Shown here one piece after another: positions 35,170-47,494 of a stretch of DNA of 64,000 nucleotides. Numbering within the stretch: the stretch's first letter is position 1; every line of letters begins with the position of its first letter. Below the pieces are notes generated by a model, which saw nothing but the letters and a program-made list of their open reading frames with translations, searched no databases and was not told where the DNA came from. The stretch comes from Neckera pumila. Lineage: Eukaryota > Streptophyta > Bryopsida > Hypnales > Neckeraceae. The DNA is taken from the NCBI GenBank assembly GCA_963969595.1, contig OZ018410.1:30818913-30882912 (forward strand), in the 5' to 3' direction. The position numbers and the translations under genes were made by a program.

Positions 35170-36630
35170 GACATAACTTCAGAAGGCCTATGGCCTTGCA
35201 TGAACCTTTCCAATCCTTCTAGCATGATAAGACCTTAATGGAGATTTGTCATCAAACTAATCTATATGCCAAACAGGTAGCCAAAACCCCGATGAATGGG
35301 GGTCTGAATGGAGGGGAGGGTTTATTTGATGTTTGTCCTAATGAGCTGAAGGAATTTTTAGGGGTCCTTCTATATATGGGATTAAAGAAATTGCCGCAAA
35401 TTTGGTCATATTGGGAAAAACGAAAATGGTTTTGTTGCGACATCATCAAGTCTGTATTCCGTAGAGATATATTTGAGGCAATTCTATGGTGTATTCACCT
35501 TGTAGATACTAATTCCTTGATTTGAAAAGGTAAAGTAGGTTATGATAAATTAGGGAAAGTCCACTGGCTTGTAGAAGATTTTGTGAAAATCAACCAATCT
35601 CTTTACAATTGTGAACGCTATATTACAGTAGACAAAATCATGATCAAATGCAAAGGTCATTTTTGTGATTTCCACCAGTATTTCCCTGCAAAGCCAGTCC
35701 CGTATGGTGTGAAAATCTGGTGTGCAGCTACCTCTCAGTCTAGATACATTTGGAATCTTTAAGTTTACTTAGGTGTTAGGAGAGTGGACCCAAAGGTTGA
35801 TCAGGGAGAACAATTAGTCTTGGAGCTTACCCAAAACCTTAGCCACCTCGGTCATATTATTGTGACGGATAATTTTTTCACGTCCCCGAAACTGCTAGAC
35901 ACATTACTGAGTAGAGGGTTCTGGGGGTACTAGTATCGTGAAGAGGAGGCGTGTAGGTATGCCTTCTATCTTGAAGTAATATGCTGTGGATGAGACACTT
36001 ATAAGAGGCACACTCCTCATGAAGATGCACAAATCAAAATAGATGGCAGCCATTGTGTGGTAGAATGCACTACCAGTTTTCATGATTAGCACAGCATTGG
36101 ATCCTATAGCACCAGAGGGACTTACTTGTAAGCGTTGGGTTTCTGGCAAACAAAAGGATTTTACACTAGCGGATACTCATAGAGTATCAGAAAAACATGA
36201 GAGGTGTTGATATTATAGATCAACACAGAGTCTCTTACTCAGCCCAACTTCAAACAAGGAAATGGTGCCATAGATCTCTCATCTTCAGTTTAGATTCATC
36301 GATTGGCAACTCTTATGTTCTGTACAAAGATCATGTAGAGGAAGCGGGGTTAGTGAAGCCCATGGAGAGGAAAAAATACCACTACATGATTGCTTCATGG
36401 CTATGTGAGCACTGGATAAAGCCAGGCCGCACTTGTGGTGATTTCAACATCCATCATAAAAGCATCCATTACCTTGCTGGACGAGGGAAGAAACAACAAC
36501 AGAAGTGTTAGATCTGTAGGAAGATTGTGAATCAATATTATTCAGGTTGTGATGGCGCTTACATGTGTGATGGAAATTACTATTATAAGGTGCACACACA
36601 AGCCCGATATGCTGCCATGGTATTGAGATA
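35170..36630 (+). pseudogene. piggyBac-type (DDE_Tnp_1_7) transposase, decayed
   Basis: Conceptual reading across frames gives the piggyBac core in order: CHQTNLYAKQ, LKEFLGVLLYMGLKKLPQIW, RYITVDKIMIK (first catalytic Asp), FPAKPVPYGVKIW, LVLELTQNLSHLGHIIVTDN (second Asp), FFTSPKLLDTLL, then MRGVDIIDQHRVSYSAQ, RKWCHRSLIFSLDSSIGNSY and a Cys-rich end resembling the C-terminal zinc-binding domain. piggyBac enzymes cut and paste at TTAA. The gene is dead: stops near 35522 and 35760, a frameshift near 35925, more stops near 35978 and 36040, and at the third Asp site the sequence reads W-stop-N, so the Asp is lost. The 5' part is separated by the two inserted elements at 32.6-35.2 kb. piggyBac transposases are well known in animals and, to my knowledge, rare in land plants. 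Confidence 0.85.
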
Positions 36631-36656
36631 AAGGCAGGGTCATATTTTTTTTGCAG

Positions 36657-36819
36657 GAAGCCCAAAAGTGTTCATTGTGAAGGTCATGAAGCAATTATCT
36701 CCGTCGTTGCAAGTGAAGTGCGAAGACTTCAACAACGTTGCCTTAGACTACCCACTCGAGGACTGGTACAGTCCAGCACTGGTTGTATGGCTTGCATGGC
36801 TTGCTAAGGATAGGTAGCA
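36657..36819 (+). other. coding-like fragment after the transposase
   Basis: An open frame of about 54 codons contains CEDFNNVALDYPLEDWYSP and ends in DR-stop. It looks coding by composition, but I do not recognise it. It may be part of the transposon or of another captured gene. Confidence 0.25.
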
Positions 36820-38364
36820 ATTGCATTTCCTTTCATAGATTGCATGTTAGTGATTTTGAACTCTACTGTGAACTACTTGGATTAGATCCACCATGACCTT
36901 CAAACTATGAGCACATTTTTTTCCCCAGGCTATTGGGTTAACCAAAACATTTTTTTGGTATTTATAACACCTTATGCTTGCGTAATTGAGCATGGGTAAC
37001 TCTTGTATGTTGAATTTTGTATTGGATTTTTAGTCCTTGTGCTTACAATGGTGTCACATTGCTTTGATTTTATTGTGCGCCAAAGCAATGTTAAAGCTTG
37101 GGATTGCCTGAAGTATGGCGGGAAGAATAGGCCTTCATGGGATGGAGTCCTGAAGATGCCGGACTTTGGTTGGCAATTGGACAGGTAACAAGGGCCACAT
37201 TTGCAGACAACCCGATAAACCTTCGGCTTTGTACACCCCACCCTTCACTTGCCTGACTTTGACGTTGCACAATTAGAATCACCCTCATATTGTTACTTTC
37301 TTTTTCAAAAAAATTTGAGTTGTAGATTAGCAGTTTTTGAATTACCTAAATGGTTGGATCAACAAAAAACATAAGAGTCATTTTCTTAAGAAAGCTCAAA
37401 ATTTTCAGTGGTTCAGCAAAAAATTTGATCTGAAAACCTACATGCCTTTCCCCCCATCAAATACAGTAGATGACATTCGATCTTTTCAAAATTTCATATT
37501 CACAGCCTTTGTTACATCGCATTCAACAGCATTTCAGAGTTCCGAAGGTCAAATCTACGGCAACGGGTTTCATGACTAAGCCGCAGAACTTTGAGAGTAG
37601 GATTCGCACCAATCTCTAGGCGCTAGCATAGAATATAAAACCCGGCTCTCTCTCAAAGAACCGCACGCGATAGTCGCCTATCATACAAGCCATTTGTGCA
37701 ATCTTTACGTTCCTATTTCACATATCGTACAAAGGAGGGACAACTTTTGGTTCACCAATGCACCCTAAACCGCAAGTTGATCGGTCCTTAAAAATTACCA
37801 TTGCTTTGTCAGCCACCCTAGATTACATTGATATTGTTAGATTGTCAATCTGATGTCATCCTAAATTGCCAAAACTTTGCTCGAGTTTTGCTTTGACTTT
37901 CGGTGAACCACCCTAGAAAGCAAGCGGCCCTAAGGGGTTAAATAGTCTTAAAGGAGGTTCTAACACACCTAAGAACTCAGCATTTGGATATTGTATGCAA
38001 AAAAGTTATAAGGGGTCAAAGTCTTTTTATGTAAAGGTTCTCGAATTTTGTCTTTCACATCAATACATATTGATACTAGGTATATACCCAGATTGATGAA
38101 GGCAATTTGGGTCAATGACGCATTTGGAGGTGCCTACTTTACATCAACCCATGGTCTTCATATTCTTCACTGTCCTAGTTTGTAAAAATCAGAAATGGAA
38201 TTAAAAACAATACAGTTGAACCTAGTGCCATGATCTGTGTTCCATAAAGAAAGAATAGCCACCTCTACACTAAGGCATGTGCAAAGTCTAGGCTCTTGAT
38301 TTCTCATCAAGTCAATATAAGGATTACACAATAATAAAACTTTCTTTAGACCCTCCACTTCATC
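36820..38364. other. no supported gene
   Basis: Ordinary AT-rich sequence containing the candidate right end of the piggyBac element at 37937. Short frames near 37020-37190 are not convincing. Confidence 0.35.
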
Positions 38365-38556
38365 CACTACAAGGGAAAATATGTCCTAGTTGACAAAAAT
38401 TTGACATAATTCTATCAATTGTCCCGTCAATTAGGACTACTTGATTTGGACACTTAATTGACAAACTTGTGTCAATTGGGACACTCAATTTGATAGAGTT
38501 TTGATAAAGTTTTGTCATTTTTGACAGAATTTTGTTACATAATCAATTGTAGGAAA
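38365..38556 (+). mobile_element. ~190 bp CACTA-like MITE
   Basis: Starts CACTACAAGGGAAAATATG and ends near AATTGTAGGA, a diverged inverse. The interior is built on TTGACA/TGTCAA motifs shared with five other short copies in the window. CACTACAAG is the tip of En/Spm-type CACTA transposons. Confidence 0.6.
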
Positions 38557-38924
38557 GAGCTCTATCAACACATACAAGAGCAAAAAATGCCTCTCGTATC
38601 ACATAGATGCCATTCATGAGAATAATTAGTCACCTTTACAATAGTAATCTAAATTAATTCTCAAACTGTTACAATTAACAAGATGGATTCAAATGATGCT
38701 TTATTTAAATAGTGAAGAAAACAAAATTACAGAAATTGAATAGTCCAGTACACCAAAAGCAACCAAGAAGATCACTCTAGTCTACAAAGACCACCAAGGA
38801 ATTCTATTTCAATTTTGCACAGGAGTCAAGAAGATTGACAACTAATAAATTCTTGAAATGCTAGCTCCTTCTTGTCTTTGATTAGGGATGTTATAACCCC
38901 TGGTTCCTGCAAAATAGAATGTAG

Positions 38925-40671
38925 TACTAGAAGAAACCCTTTTTTTTTTTTATGTCAGACGTTTGACATGTGATGTTGTTTGTAGACATCAAGATGTCAG
39001 AGTGTTGATGGATGAGAAGGGTGATTTCCATAGATGTTGCAAAATGCATTAGTAAATTACTGCCAAAATACATTGATGTTATCATTGACATTTATGCTTT
39101 ATTTGACATGAATTCAAACATAGTGATGTTTTTTTGGACATCCACAAAAAACATAGTATTGCCACATTAGTAAGAAAATGCATTTTGACCAAAGATAAGT
39201 TTGTAAAACTATAAAAAATATTGTGGGCTACGAAAAAATGTTGACCAGATGTGAAAAATTTAGGGAAAGGGCAGCCACGTGGCATACTTGGTAAAAAAAG
39301 GGATTGGGATGGATGTACACCATGGATGAAAAGGGAAGCTCTTATATAGGCAGGGTGGTAGGAAGCAAGGGCAAACCATATGGGATATATAAAGTAAGAA
39401 TTGCGCTCAACGTAGAATGTCTGAAATAACATCTAGATGTCTAAAACGACATCCACATGTTTAAAACAACGTCCAGATGTCTAGTGCTCAAGCTTCCATT
39501 TTTAGATTATCCCATATTGTTTGTCTGACCACGGACGGACAAGGGATTTCACTATAAATACATCCCCTCCATCCTTCATTTACACTAATTATTAATGAGG
39601 TAGTTCCTTTACTTTGCCATCAAAATTCTTTTGGAGTAGATGGTAAATTTCTTTAGCTTTTGTTGATTTTGATTATTTATTTATTTATTTACTTTCTTTT
39701 ATATTTGATTTTGCTGACCCTATCCTATGTGTATAGTATGTACCATTTGATGTCTCAGAAAATATCTGTATGTCTAAGTTGACATCTCAAAAAATAATTT
39801 GAAAAAATTAAAACGACATAAAAGTATGCTAACTAGGCAAATCACATCATCCTTGCTGGATGCCACGTCATGTTTTCCATGGCCATGTCAGCTGCCATGT
39901 CAATTGCCACGTCGTGCACGGGCTAGATGAAAAAAAAACATACGTAGCCGACTGACGCCCACGTGTCACACAGTTGGCAACATGGCTCAATTTCAAGAGA
40001 CTACGGAATTGATGTTTCTCTGGATGTTACATGTTTGACATCCAATATGATTTTTCTTCACTTTTTCATAGATAGAAAAATATTTCAAAAAATCTGAAAA
40101 TTTCACTGTAAGTGTATATCACAATGACAAACATCATGGTGTAAACTCAATTTCCATGTCATTCTATAATTAGAAAATAGTAGACATTAAAAATACACCC
40201 AATGTTCAAATTGCAATAAAATATGCAATATTAGGAATTTTTTCAAAATTCAAATTGGAGTAGAAACTTGAGTAGATGACCTTCATTTGTTAGTTTGACT
40301 CAAACTCAAAAAATATCATTTTTGTGGAGAAATTTTAGATTTAAAGCAAGGAACAACAACTTCCCAAAATACTCTAAAATAGCATATTTTGTGATCCACT
40401 TTTTTAATAGCTTCTCATTTCCATGAAGACAAAAATTGGAAAGCGTACAAACTCAATTGATTACTCTTCATAATCCAATGTGAAAGGTCAACAAGGAGAA
40501 GGAGGATGAAAAAATGCTTTTGAACTCTCTTGGCTCAACAGTATTGTCATCGGAACACCACGGAATGGCATCCGCGGCATTCCAGGGTTAATGTTGACGT
40601 CAATTGACGTCAAATTCAACATTCAGATGCAAATTTTTGACACCAAAAAAAAACACTGATTTCTTCTAGTG
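38925..40671 (+). mobile_element. ~1.75 kb non-autonomous CACTA-like element
   Basis: The left tip TACTAGAAGAAAC and the right tip ATTTCTTCTAGTG are inverted repeats of the CACTAG type. The left half carries many GACATC/GATGTC motifs, for example three in 39425-39485, as subterminal repeats. A TATA-like TATAAATA lies at 39553-39560. No transposase frame is visible. A clean 3-bp target duplication was not found. Confidence 0.65.
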
Positions 40672-42835
40672 ACTAGTCAAGCATAACGCCATAGAAAATA
40701 AAGTTGTAATCATTTAATGAAAATAATATAAGAAAGCAAGCAAAATCCATAGTCAAAGAATTACCCAAATACAAATTTCTTTTGTTAAGCACAAGGGTCG
40801 TAATGACATTTGGATCTTGATGAAATTTTATAACGTGGCAAGCCTATCTTCCATAAAACTGTTTGCCCAGCACATGAACATATTAATTGCTAATACACTC
40901 AAATGATCATACAAATACAAATGATGATATCAACCACAATTTGTGACATTGATGCCCCGGGGCTTGTTGTTACAGTAACACCAAATGAGTGGGAACTTAT
41001 TGGAGAATGAAGCCTTCCTGTTGTACTCGCTCTTGCAGCTACTTAAGCACCTCCATTTTAGGTCTGATTCACCAATGTCAATGTTAAATTTCTTGAAGCA
41101 ATATATGTACTAGCAAGGAACAAAACATGTGTACTCTTTCAAGACTCTCATATCAACCAAAGGTTCATAATAACAAAAATTGCAACATCATATGGTGCAT
41201 CCATAGCAAAGGAATTGAGCTTGCTTGACAGGGAAGGCCATATATTTGGTCCATTGGAAAGTCAATTACTACTAATTCCTTTAGTAATGTGGATGTAAAT
41301 CTAGCCTAAAACAAAAGAGAACCATATGAAGAGCTACAACAGATGAACAAAGTAAATGCCTTGAAGAAATAGCTCAACAATTCCTTTGTTCTTATCAAAT
41401 TAAATGAGCAACTTACCTATTTTGTTGTTACAATGAACACGGTTGAGGATGAAAACTTCTATGAATCTGCTATTCTTTGGATAGAACCTACGAAACGATT
41501 CATATATAAAAATGATTCTTCTGAGTTTCAAAGGTCATTTAGCAATAGAAAGAGCACTCTTGGTCCACTCATGCATTCACAGCAATTCAACAGAACATTG
41601 ACAACAAGTAGCCCTCTTGTCTTAAAAATAATCCGAGGCAACAATCATACCAAAACAATGCACAAAGACACGTGCACTATTTTCTACTGTATCATCCCAT
41701 TCCAATGACAAACTTCAATATTATATCAATTGCACTTCTAACATGGTAATTAATGCTAGAGGGGTTAGATAGGATACCACCTCCATTTCTCAATCTTTGA
41801 TATTCTTTTTGTGCGAAAACGCCCAATAGGAATTCATACATATCAAAAGTCCCGCACATTGTAAACAAGATAGTGTCATCACTCTATTATAGTAAGAAGC
41901 TTGACACTAAACGCTTGCAAAAAATGGGAGGACATGATGAACTCACACCTATTGGCACTAATCCAACCATGAAGGTGATGCTCCATCCAGTCATCACGTA
42001 TTTTACCAAAGAGCTCCACAAGCTCCTCTTTGTTATTTTTGTTCTATTCTTTCATCACCATTGGCTTGATGCCATGCTCCCAATCTGCTAAAACGTCGTC
42101 TACAGACAATTTCTCTGCCACCTGTTTATTTAAGCATCGACATTTAACTTTAATTCTTCAAACAACCAACAGTTCAAGATTTTTAAATGACCACTTTGAT
42201 TGATCAAATGTTGACAAATTTTATATCACGAAGGTCAAAGAATAACAATCAACGTATTAGTCAAAAAAATGAACCAGAATTGAACAAATAAAGTCCCTAT
42301 ATGACCCACTCAGAAGTGCCTAAATTGGCTTGCGGAGGTGAGGAGTCTTGGTCTCTAGTCTCCACTACTAGAGGCACTTGCTTAGAATGAACAACAAGAT
42401 CATTAACAGTAGTTGCTATATAGTCGATTCTCAATTGAGTAATCCCACACATTAACATGACAATACTGTAGAAGACATGCCGTGCAAACCTAGCGTTCTA
42501 ACTAGGTAAAAATGAAGTCAAGACCACAACCTTTATAAGCACATTCCAAGACACAAAAGCTCACAATAAAAACAACTAGCACCGTTGATCGCCCTCTTAG
42601 TGAATGCCACAATCAAAAGGTTACACTCACAATTAAAGATCCGATGAGCTATGCGGTGGAATTCTTGATCTTCATTCAATTAATCTTTTGCCATCAAACA
42701 AGGGATACGCAGGATGGACAATCACTTAAACCTTAAAAATGCTTGCAACAATTAGCAAGTGAGAAACCCTTGTCTACGTACATCCCTGCATAGAAATGCT
42801 AAAACAATACAAAATTCGGCTTGAGAGCAATCTAT
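40672..42835. other. no supported gene
   Basis: AT-rich DNA with scattered short open frames on both strands. A minus-strand run near 41890-42080 contains DDWMEHHLHGWI and may be a relic of a coding sequence, but I cannot name it. Confidence 0.3.
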
Positions 42836-42989
42836 ACTACTACAAGGAAATTTGTATTCTAACTGACAAATAATTGACTGAAAATTGTCAATTCTTTTGT
42901 CAGTGGGAATGTGTCGATTAGCCCACTACATTGATAGAACTTTGTCAACTATGTTGTCGCTTTGACAAAATTTCCGTCATCTTGTACTA
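42836..42989 (+). mobile_element. ~155 bp CACTA-like MITE
   Basis: Left end CTACTACAAGGAAATTTG; right end CGTCATCTTGTACTA. The interior shares 'tgacaa..ttgtca' blocks with the copy at 53839-53999. It abuts the next TTAA element with only a few bases between. Confidence 0.6.
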
Positions 42990-42994
42990 ATTAA

Positions 42995-43921
42995 CCCCTA
43001 AAGTCCCATTGTCCCTTTGGGGGACAAATCAGATTTTAGGCAAGTACCTACAAGCTCCATTTTTAGTGAACTTTTTTGAAACTTTTCCATAAGATAGAAC
43101 AATTGATTAGCTTTGTGGGAATATAATTTTTATTTCAATTGGTGTCGTTAGCAAAAGTTATACCACAAAAAGCCTCAAACTGAACTCGGCGAGCAACACA
43201 AATTTTTTGCAAAAAGTTAAATAAATTAAATTTTTTTTTTTCTGAAACTTTATATTTTTGTCTACATGTGAAGCTTTGATTCATTTTATTTGGACTAATA
43301 AGGAGCAAGTTATGGACAATCTTGTTTTTTGGGCAATCTAAGCATCTGTTTGAAAAAATAACTTATAGGATTCATTTTTGGATGCAATTTTCACAATTTT
43401 TTACAGCTTTTTTTCTGGAATTGTTGTGTTTTCTTGCTAAAACAATCTCACCATTGGGATTATTGTATTTCAATCCCATCTTTAAGAGCTATTAATGATT
43501 TAGTTTTTTTTCAATCTTAGACTTATTTCTACTTAACAATTTTTTAAAGAATGAAAATCAAGTGTGTATTTTTTGAAATTTTTTTTCTAGACTTTCAACT
43601 TACATAGTTACATCTTCGACATAAAAAATTTAAAATTCAAAGTTTGTAGTGCAAATTTTTTTGACAAATGGCGGTCAAAGTCATCTGAAATTGCAGGCCA
43701 GTGTTCAAAAAAACTTTGTTTTTCAACTTTGAATGCTAATATCTTCCAATCTATAGGGTCAAACTTCATGAAAATTTTACCCCATGATCTTTGACAAGTG
43801 AAGTACAAGATCCTACATTTAGATTCTAAGAAAATGTTTTTTTTTGTGTTCTTGGGTGAATGCAGCCAAATGGCAGTTTTGAATGATTTTTTACAGAAAA
43901 ACGTCCTTGGGACTTTAGGGA
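42995..43921 (-). mobile_element. TTAA-flanked 0.93 kb non-autonomous element, copy 7
   Basis: TTAA at 42991-42994 and 43922-43925. Left tip CCCCTAAAGTCCCATTGTC; right tip GGGACTTTAGGGA. The order of internal blocks is the same as in copies 4 and 6. Confidence 0.85.
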
Positions 43922-43925
43922 TTAA

Positions 43926-45430
43926 AACCCGCTTCCCATGCTGGACCTATTGCAAGGAAGGCTTTCCGTAATGTACTCTCTCTCATATTGATTATTGTTG
44001 ATATCTTTCTGTGGAAAACCAAGTGCTCCTCCTTGCTACTAAGATGCACAGTATGCCTAGAGGACAGATAAATACACTCAAATTCAATACAGAAGGGCCC
44101 TTTTCACAGTCCAAACAAGAGTTCATGCATTACTACTTTTGCTTTGCAAGTTGTATCTTCTTTGCATACAACATTGGAACTCATACAATAACTTCAGAAA
44201 ATTATGGGCATCTCAATTTCTCTTGCCATTAGGAGTTTGTGAAAACATAGCATACATTGATCAACACCTACAACCCAATACTATTGATCAAATTCAATTA
44301 GATTAAAATGAAAGGTAGAGAGATCTAACTATAAAAAAATAAAATCTGATACAAGCTGTATATATTGATTTGAGAATGTGCACCAAGCCACCAACTTTGA
44401 GAATGTGCACCAAGCCACATAAATCAAGCATTCAGATGACTTGTCTTAATTCCAAGTTCAAATGAGGTAAAAACATCCCGAGAAAAAGGCAAATACCATT
44501 AGAAACAAGTTGCTAATTCACAAGACCTGAGTTTAAGAGGACACCAAGCCAATATAGATGAACTAGATTAAAAAATTAAAGACAGCATGTGGTCATATAA
44601 GCTGATTACTTAAACCATGTAATTTCATCTTCAAATAAGGTAAACCAAAAGCAAGTGCTCATTGGGCTCAAGAAACATAAAGATGAAACTCACCTTAACA
44701 TTTCTAGATTCTGCTTCATCTCATTGAGAGTATCACCAAAGGGTGAATGCACGGTTGAGTGGAACACTTTTCATATCACAGTGCTTTTTTCAGTGACATC
44801 TTTGCATTGCAAGCCACATTGTAGATAATTGACTATACCATTGTAGCTATAAATTTGAACATACATTCTCAACTTGAATACAAAGACAACTATGTAATTA
44901 TTTAGAAGGTCTCTTTTTTAAATAAAGAACTATAGACTTTTAAAGTTGCAATCTAAATTCTAAAAACTCTATATAACATTGTATGAGAGTCATTTTAATG
45001 AAGAGACCATTCTTGTTATTGTATTAGTAACGCATCATGTGTTGTAATATGGATTGAAGTGCCTAGAAATTATAATGTTTTCCTTGATAATGATTTTAAA
45101 ATAGTAGTTATACACTTTTAAAGGGTTTGAACTAAATCATGTTTTCAAAAGTTCATAGAAGAGTCAAAACAATGTATTTTCCAAAAAATAATTTGAAATC
45201 CTAAATGTTGCTAGAAATTGCAGATGGGCTTTAAATCAACATTGGAGATTGGATCAATTTCAAACAGTTGACATTTCAAGATTTAGGATACCAAAATGAG
45301 TGAATGATATTACTAGGTAATTTGGGTGGGATACATTGTAGGGTTCTAAAAGAATCCTCTCCAATGCTTATTCTACACCACCATGTGTCTTTCTCCGAAT
45401 TTTTGTGCTCTCTTTCCTTGTGCAAAGTTT
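43926..45430. other. no supported gene; one possible exon
   Basis: Mostly plain AT-rich DNA. On the minus strand, 44770-44699 reads HSPFGDTLNEMKQNLEMLR and then meets GTGAGT, so it could be a stray exon. I cannot assign it to a family. Confidence 0.25.
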
Positions 45431-45519
45431 TTCTAGCTAGCCTTGTAGTGAGTTATATGGATATGGACTTCCGCCACCTTTGGTGCACTCAACCATGCAA
45501 CCACCCCAAAAGAAGCCCC

Positions 45520-45690
45520 ATTTGACAATACTGGAACAGATTGACTACTGGTCGAAGATGCCTCACCATTTGCTATACTGGACTGCTCATTCTCTACACG
45601 GCCAGAAGTAGTCTCTAGAGGGATTTTATTGGATCCAGACATCAACCTCTCAGCTTTCCTCATCAGTCACTTCCGCAATAATAGGACCTG
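45520..45690 (-). pseudogene. coding-like fragment, unassigned, one-base frameshift
   Basis: After an acceptor-like TTTCTACAG, the minus strand reads PIIAEVTDEE. With a one-base shift it continues AERLMSGSNKIPLETTSGR into a Ser/Asn/Gln-rich tail. Composition is coding-like. The frameshift and lack of partner exons suggest a broken or captured piece. I do not recognise the family. Confidence 0.35.
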
Positions 45691-46239
45691 TAGAAATCAC
45701 AATAATATCTTGATGTCAGAATTGTAACACACCCCACAACCATTCCTTGATTTAGAATACTATTGCATTCCTCCAAAAACAGCAGGCAAGTAAATGAATT
45801 AGATTTTGTACAATTTGAAGTGCAAATCACAGGAGATGAATTTATTAATTGCACCATAAGCTAAAATGGAAGTGACAAATGGTTTTCCTAATGATAATAC
45901 CGTATTCTTTTCAAACTCAAGAATGTTTACCATCAAATTCCAGCTTTTTCTCTCCACCTTGAGCGTCGAGTTCTTCCTTGGCCACCCTGTAAATCTCATA
46001 GACCTCAATATCAAAACTTGTTTAGATTTTAGATCATCGCCTTCCAACCCTCATAGCATCAGAACACAGGTATCAAGTAAGGCATGCCTTGAATTCACTT
46101 GCAATCGTTAATGAGAGTTAATAGTGAATTTTGTGAGAACAAAGTATACTTAGTGCTAGATGTGCCGCTTAAAGGAAAGCAGTGTTCTTACACCAAGATA
46201 GAAAATAGAATAGGGATTAGGATTTTGAGCTGACCATAC

Positions 46240-46554
46240 CTGGTGCAGAGACTCCGAGACCAGGTTGAGGAAATCCAAAAAAGCATTGGGATCCTTCATG
46301 TGCGTGGCAGGGTTGCACTTTTGCAAGTGAATGAGATTACTTGAGAGCATCCCGAACAAAGAACATTGGCATGTTGTTCCTTACTATGTCCCAATTGCCC
46401 TCCTCCGTGTAGAATTTGATGGAGAATCCTCGAGGGTCTCTTGCCGTGTTCGGAAATCTAGACTCTCCCGTCACAGTCGACCATCATCCCAACACGGGCG
46501 TCTTCTTGCCCACTTCACTCAGAAACACCGCTTTGCAGATGTCACTCACATCGC
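46240..46554 (-). pseudogene. catalase gene fragment, broken
   Basis: The minus strand reads CKAVFLSEVGKKTPVL, a stop, then [46 protein letters not shown], a stop, then in another frame [19 protein letters not shown] and SESLHQ before a CAG|GTATGG donor. These are consecutive blocks of the heme-catalase core (H2O2 to water and oxygen). The GNWDIV and LHQ blocks look more like bacterial, fungal or animal small-subunit catalases than the usual plant type (which has GNFDLVGNN). In-frame stops and a frameshift show it is not functional. Confidence 0.75.
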
Positions 46555-46727
46555 TGCAAACTCACAACTTACAGGAATGTTGTGGTGTTGTGCGCAAGAG
46601 TGTTATGGTGGAGTTGCAGCCTTGCAACTTTTACCGCTTTTCTCCCTTAAATATAAAACGAAAAACCCAAACAAGAGAGAGGAGAAAGCGACCGCGGGTT
46701 CTCCACATGGGCCGCAAATGAAGGAAA

Positions 46728-46828
46728 GGTCCCAAATGACACAAATTGCTAGGTCAGGAAGCATGTTCGTTGATTCGGACAAATCTTTGTCAATTTTCTC
46801 TCATTCAGGACGCCATTCCCTTGTAGTG
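46728..46828 (+). mobile_element. ~100 bp CACTA-like MITE end
   Basis: Right end CGCCATTCCCTTGTAGTG, preceded by GGACAAATCTTTGTCAATT. The same ~100 bp occurs at 47802-47915. The left tip is diverged. Confidence 0.55.
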
Positions 46829-46829
46829 T

Positions 46830-47494
46830 ACCTCCATTCATGGAAATGTTGAGGATTCTTTTGCAAATCCAACTAAAATGTGGAGCTCAATATTTTCGAT
46901 TCTGCTCAACAGATTCAAAGTGCCCAAAGCTTGACAACCAAAAACGCCGCACAATTCAGAATGAGAATGCAAGCACAAACGATCATCCACTTTGCCTCTG
47001 ATCTAGCAAACCAAATCCACAGTACTGAAGGCAACAAAGTCCTATCACAAGTGTACATGCAAGACCTCAGTGTATTCACAACAATTAAAGGTCAATGAGA
47101 TCAACTCCCAAGAGACCTGAATGGGACGGCCATTCCGGCCTAATCACAAATCCGACTCGCTTTTCTTCTTCAATTTGCTTCAGTATACTATTCTTCTTCT
47201 TGTCGCTGACGCAACAACTGCTTTTCCTACTAACATGAACATGTATTTAATTAGAATTACTTTGAGTGCCACCAAGTAGAGATACTTCAGAAAAAGTCGA
47301 CAGTCAAAAATTCTAATTTTTTGATGTGTAGATCGGCTTTAACAAATGAGTAAGTTGCTAAACATGATCAAATAGGTGTGAAAGGGAAAACGCATATCAC
47401 TATTCAAAAAGTGGTCTGATTCAAGAAAAAAAGCTTACATAAAGAAGCTTCTATGTCAAAAAATAATGCTAGAAAGTTTTCTACCATATACAGA
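46830..47494. other. no supported gene
   Basis: Spacer between the catalase and TRIP4-like fragments. It contains no clear exon. Confidence 0.3.

Larger units (their letters stand above)
29611..37937. mobile_element. candidate limits of a decayed piggyBac element with nested insertions
   Basis: TTAA at 29607-29610 is followed by TCCCTCAAGGCCG. TTAA at 37938-37941 is preceded by CGGCCCTAAGGGG, the inverted counterpart with 3 mismatches in about 13. Between them lie an unassigned ORF, an acidic N-terminal-like fragment, two inserted repeats and the dead transposase. The match beyond the first 17 bases is poor, so these may instead be unrelated ends. Confidence 0.35.

Noticed and set aside
37600..37700. 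tRNA-like patch around 'ggattcgcacc'
   Set aside because: I could not fold a cloverleaf with matching acceptor and anticodon stems.
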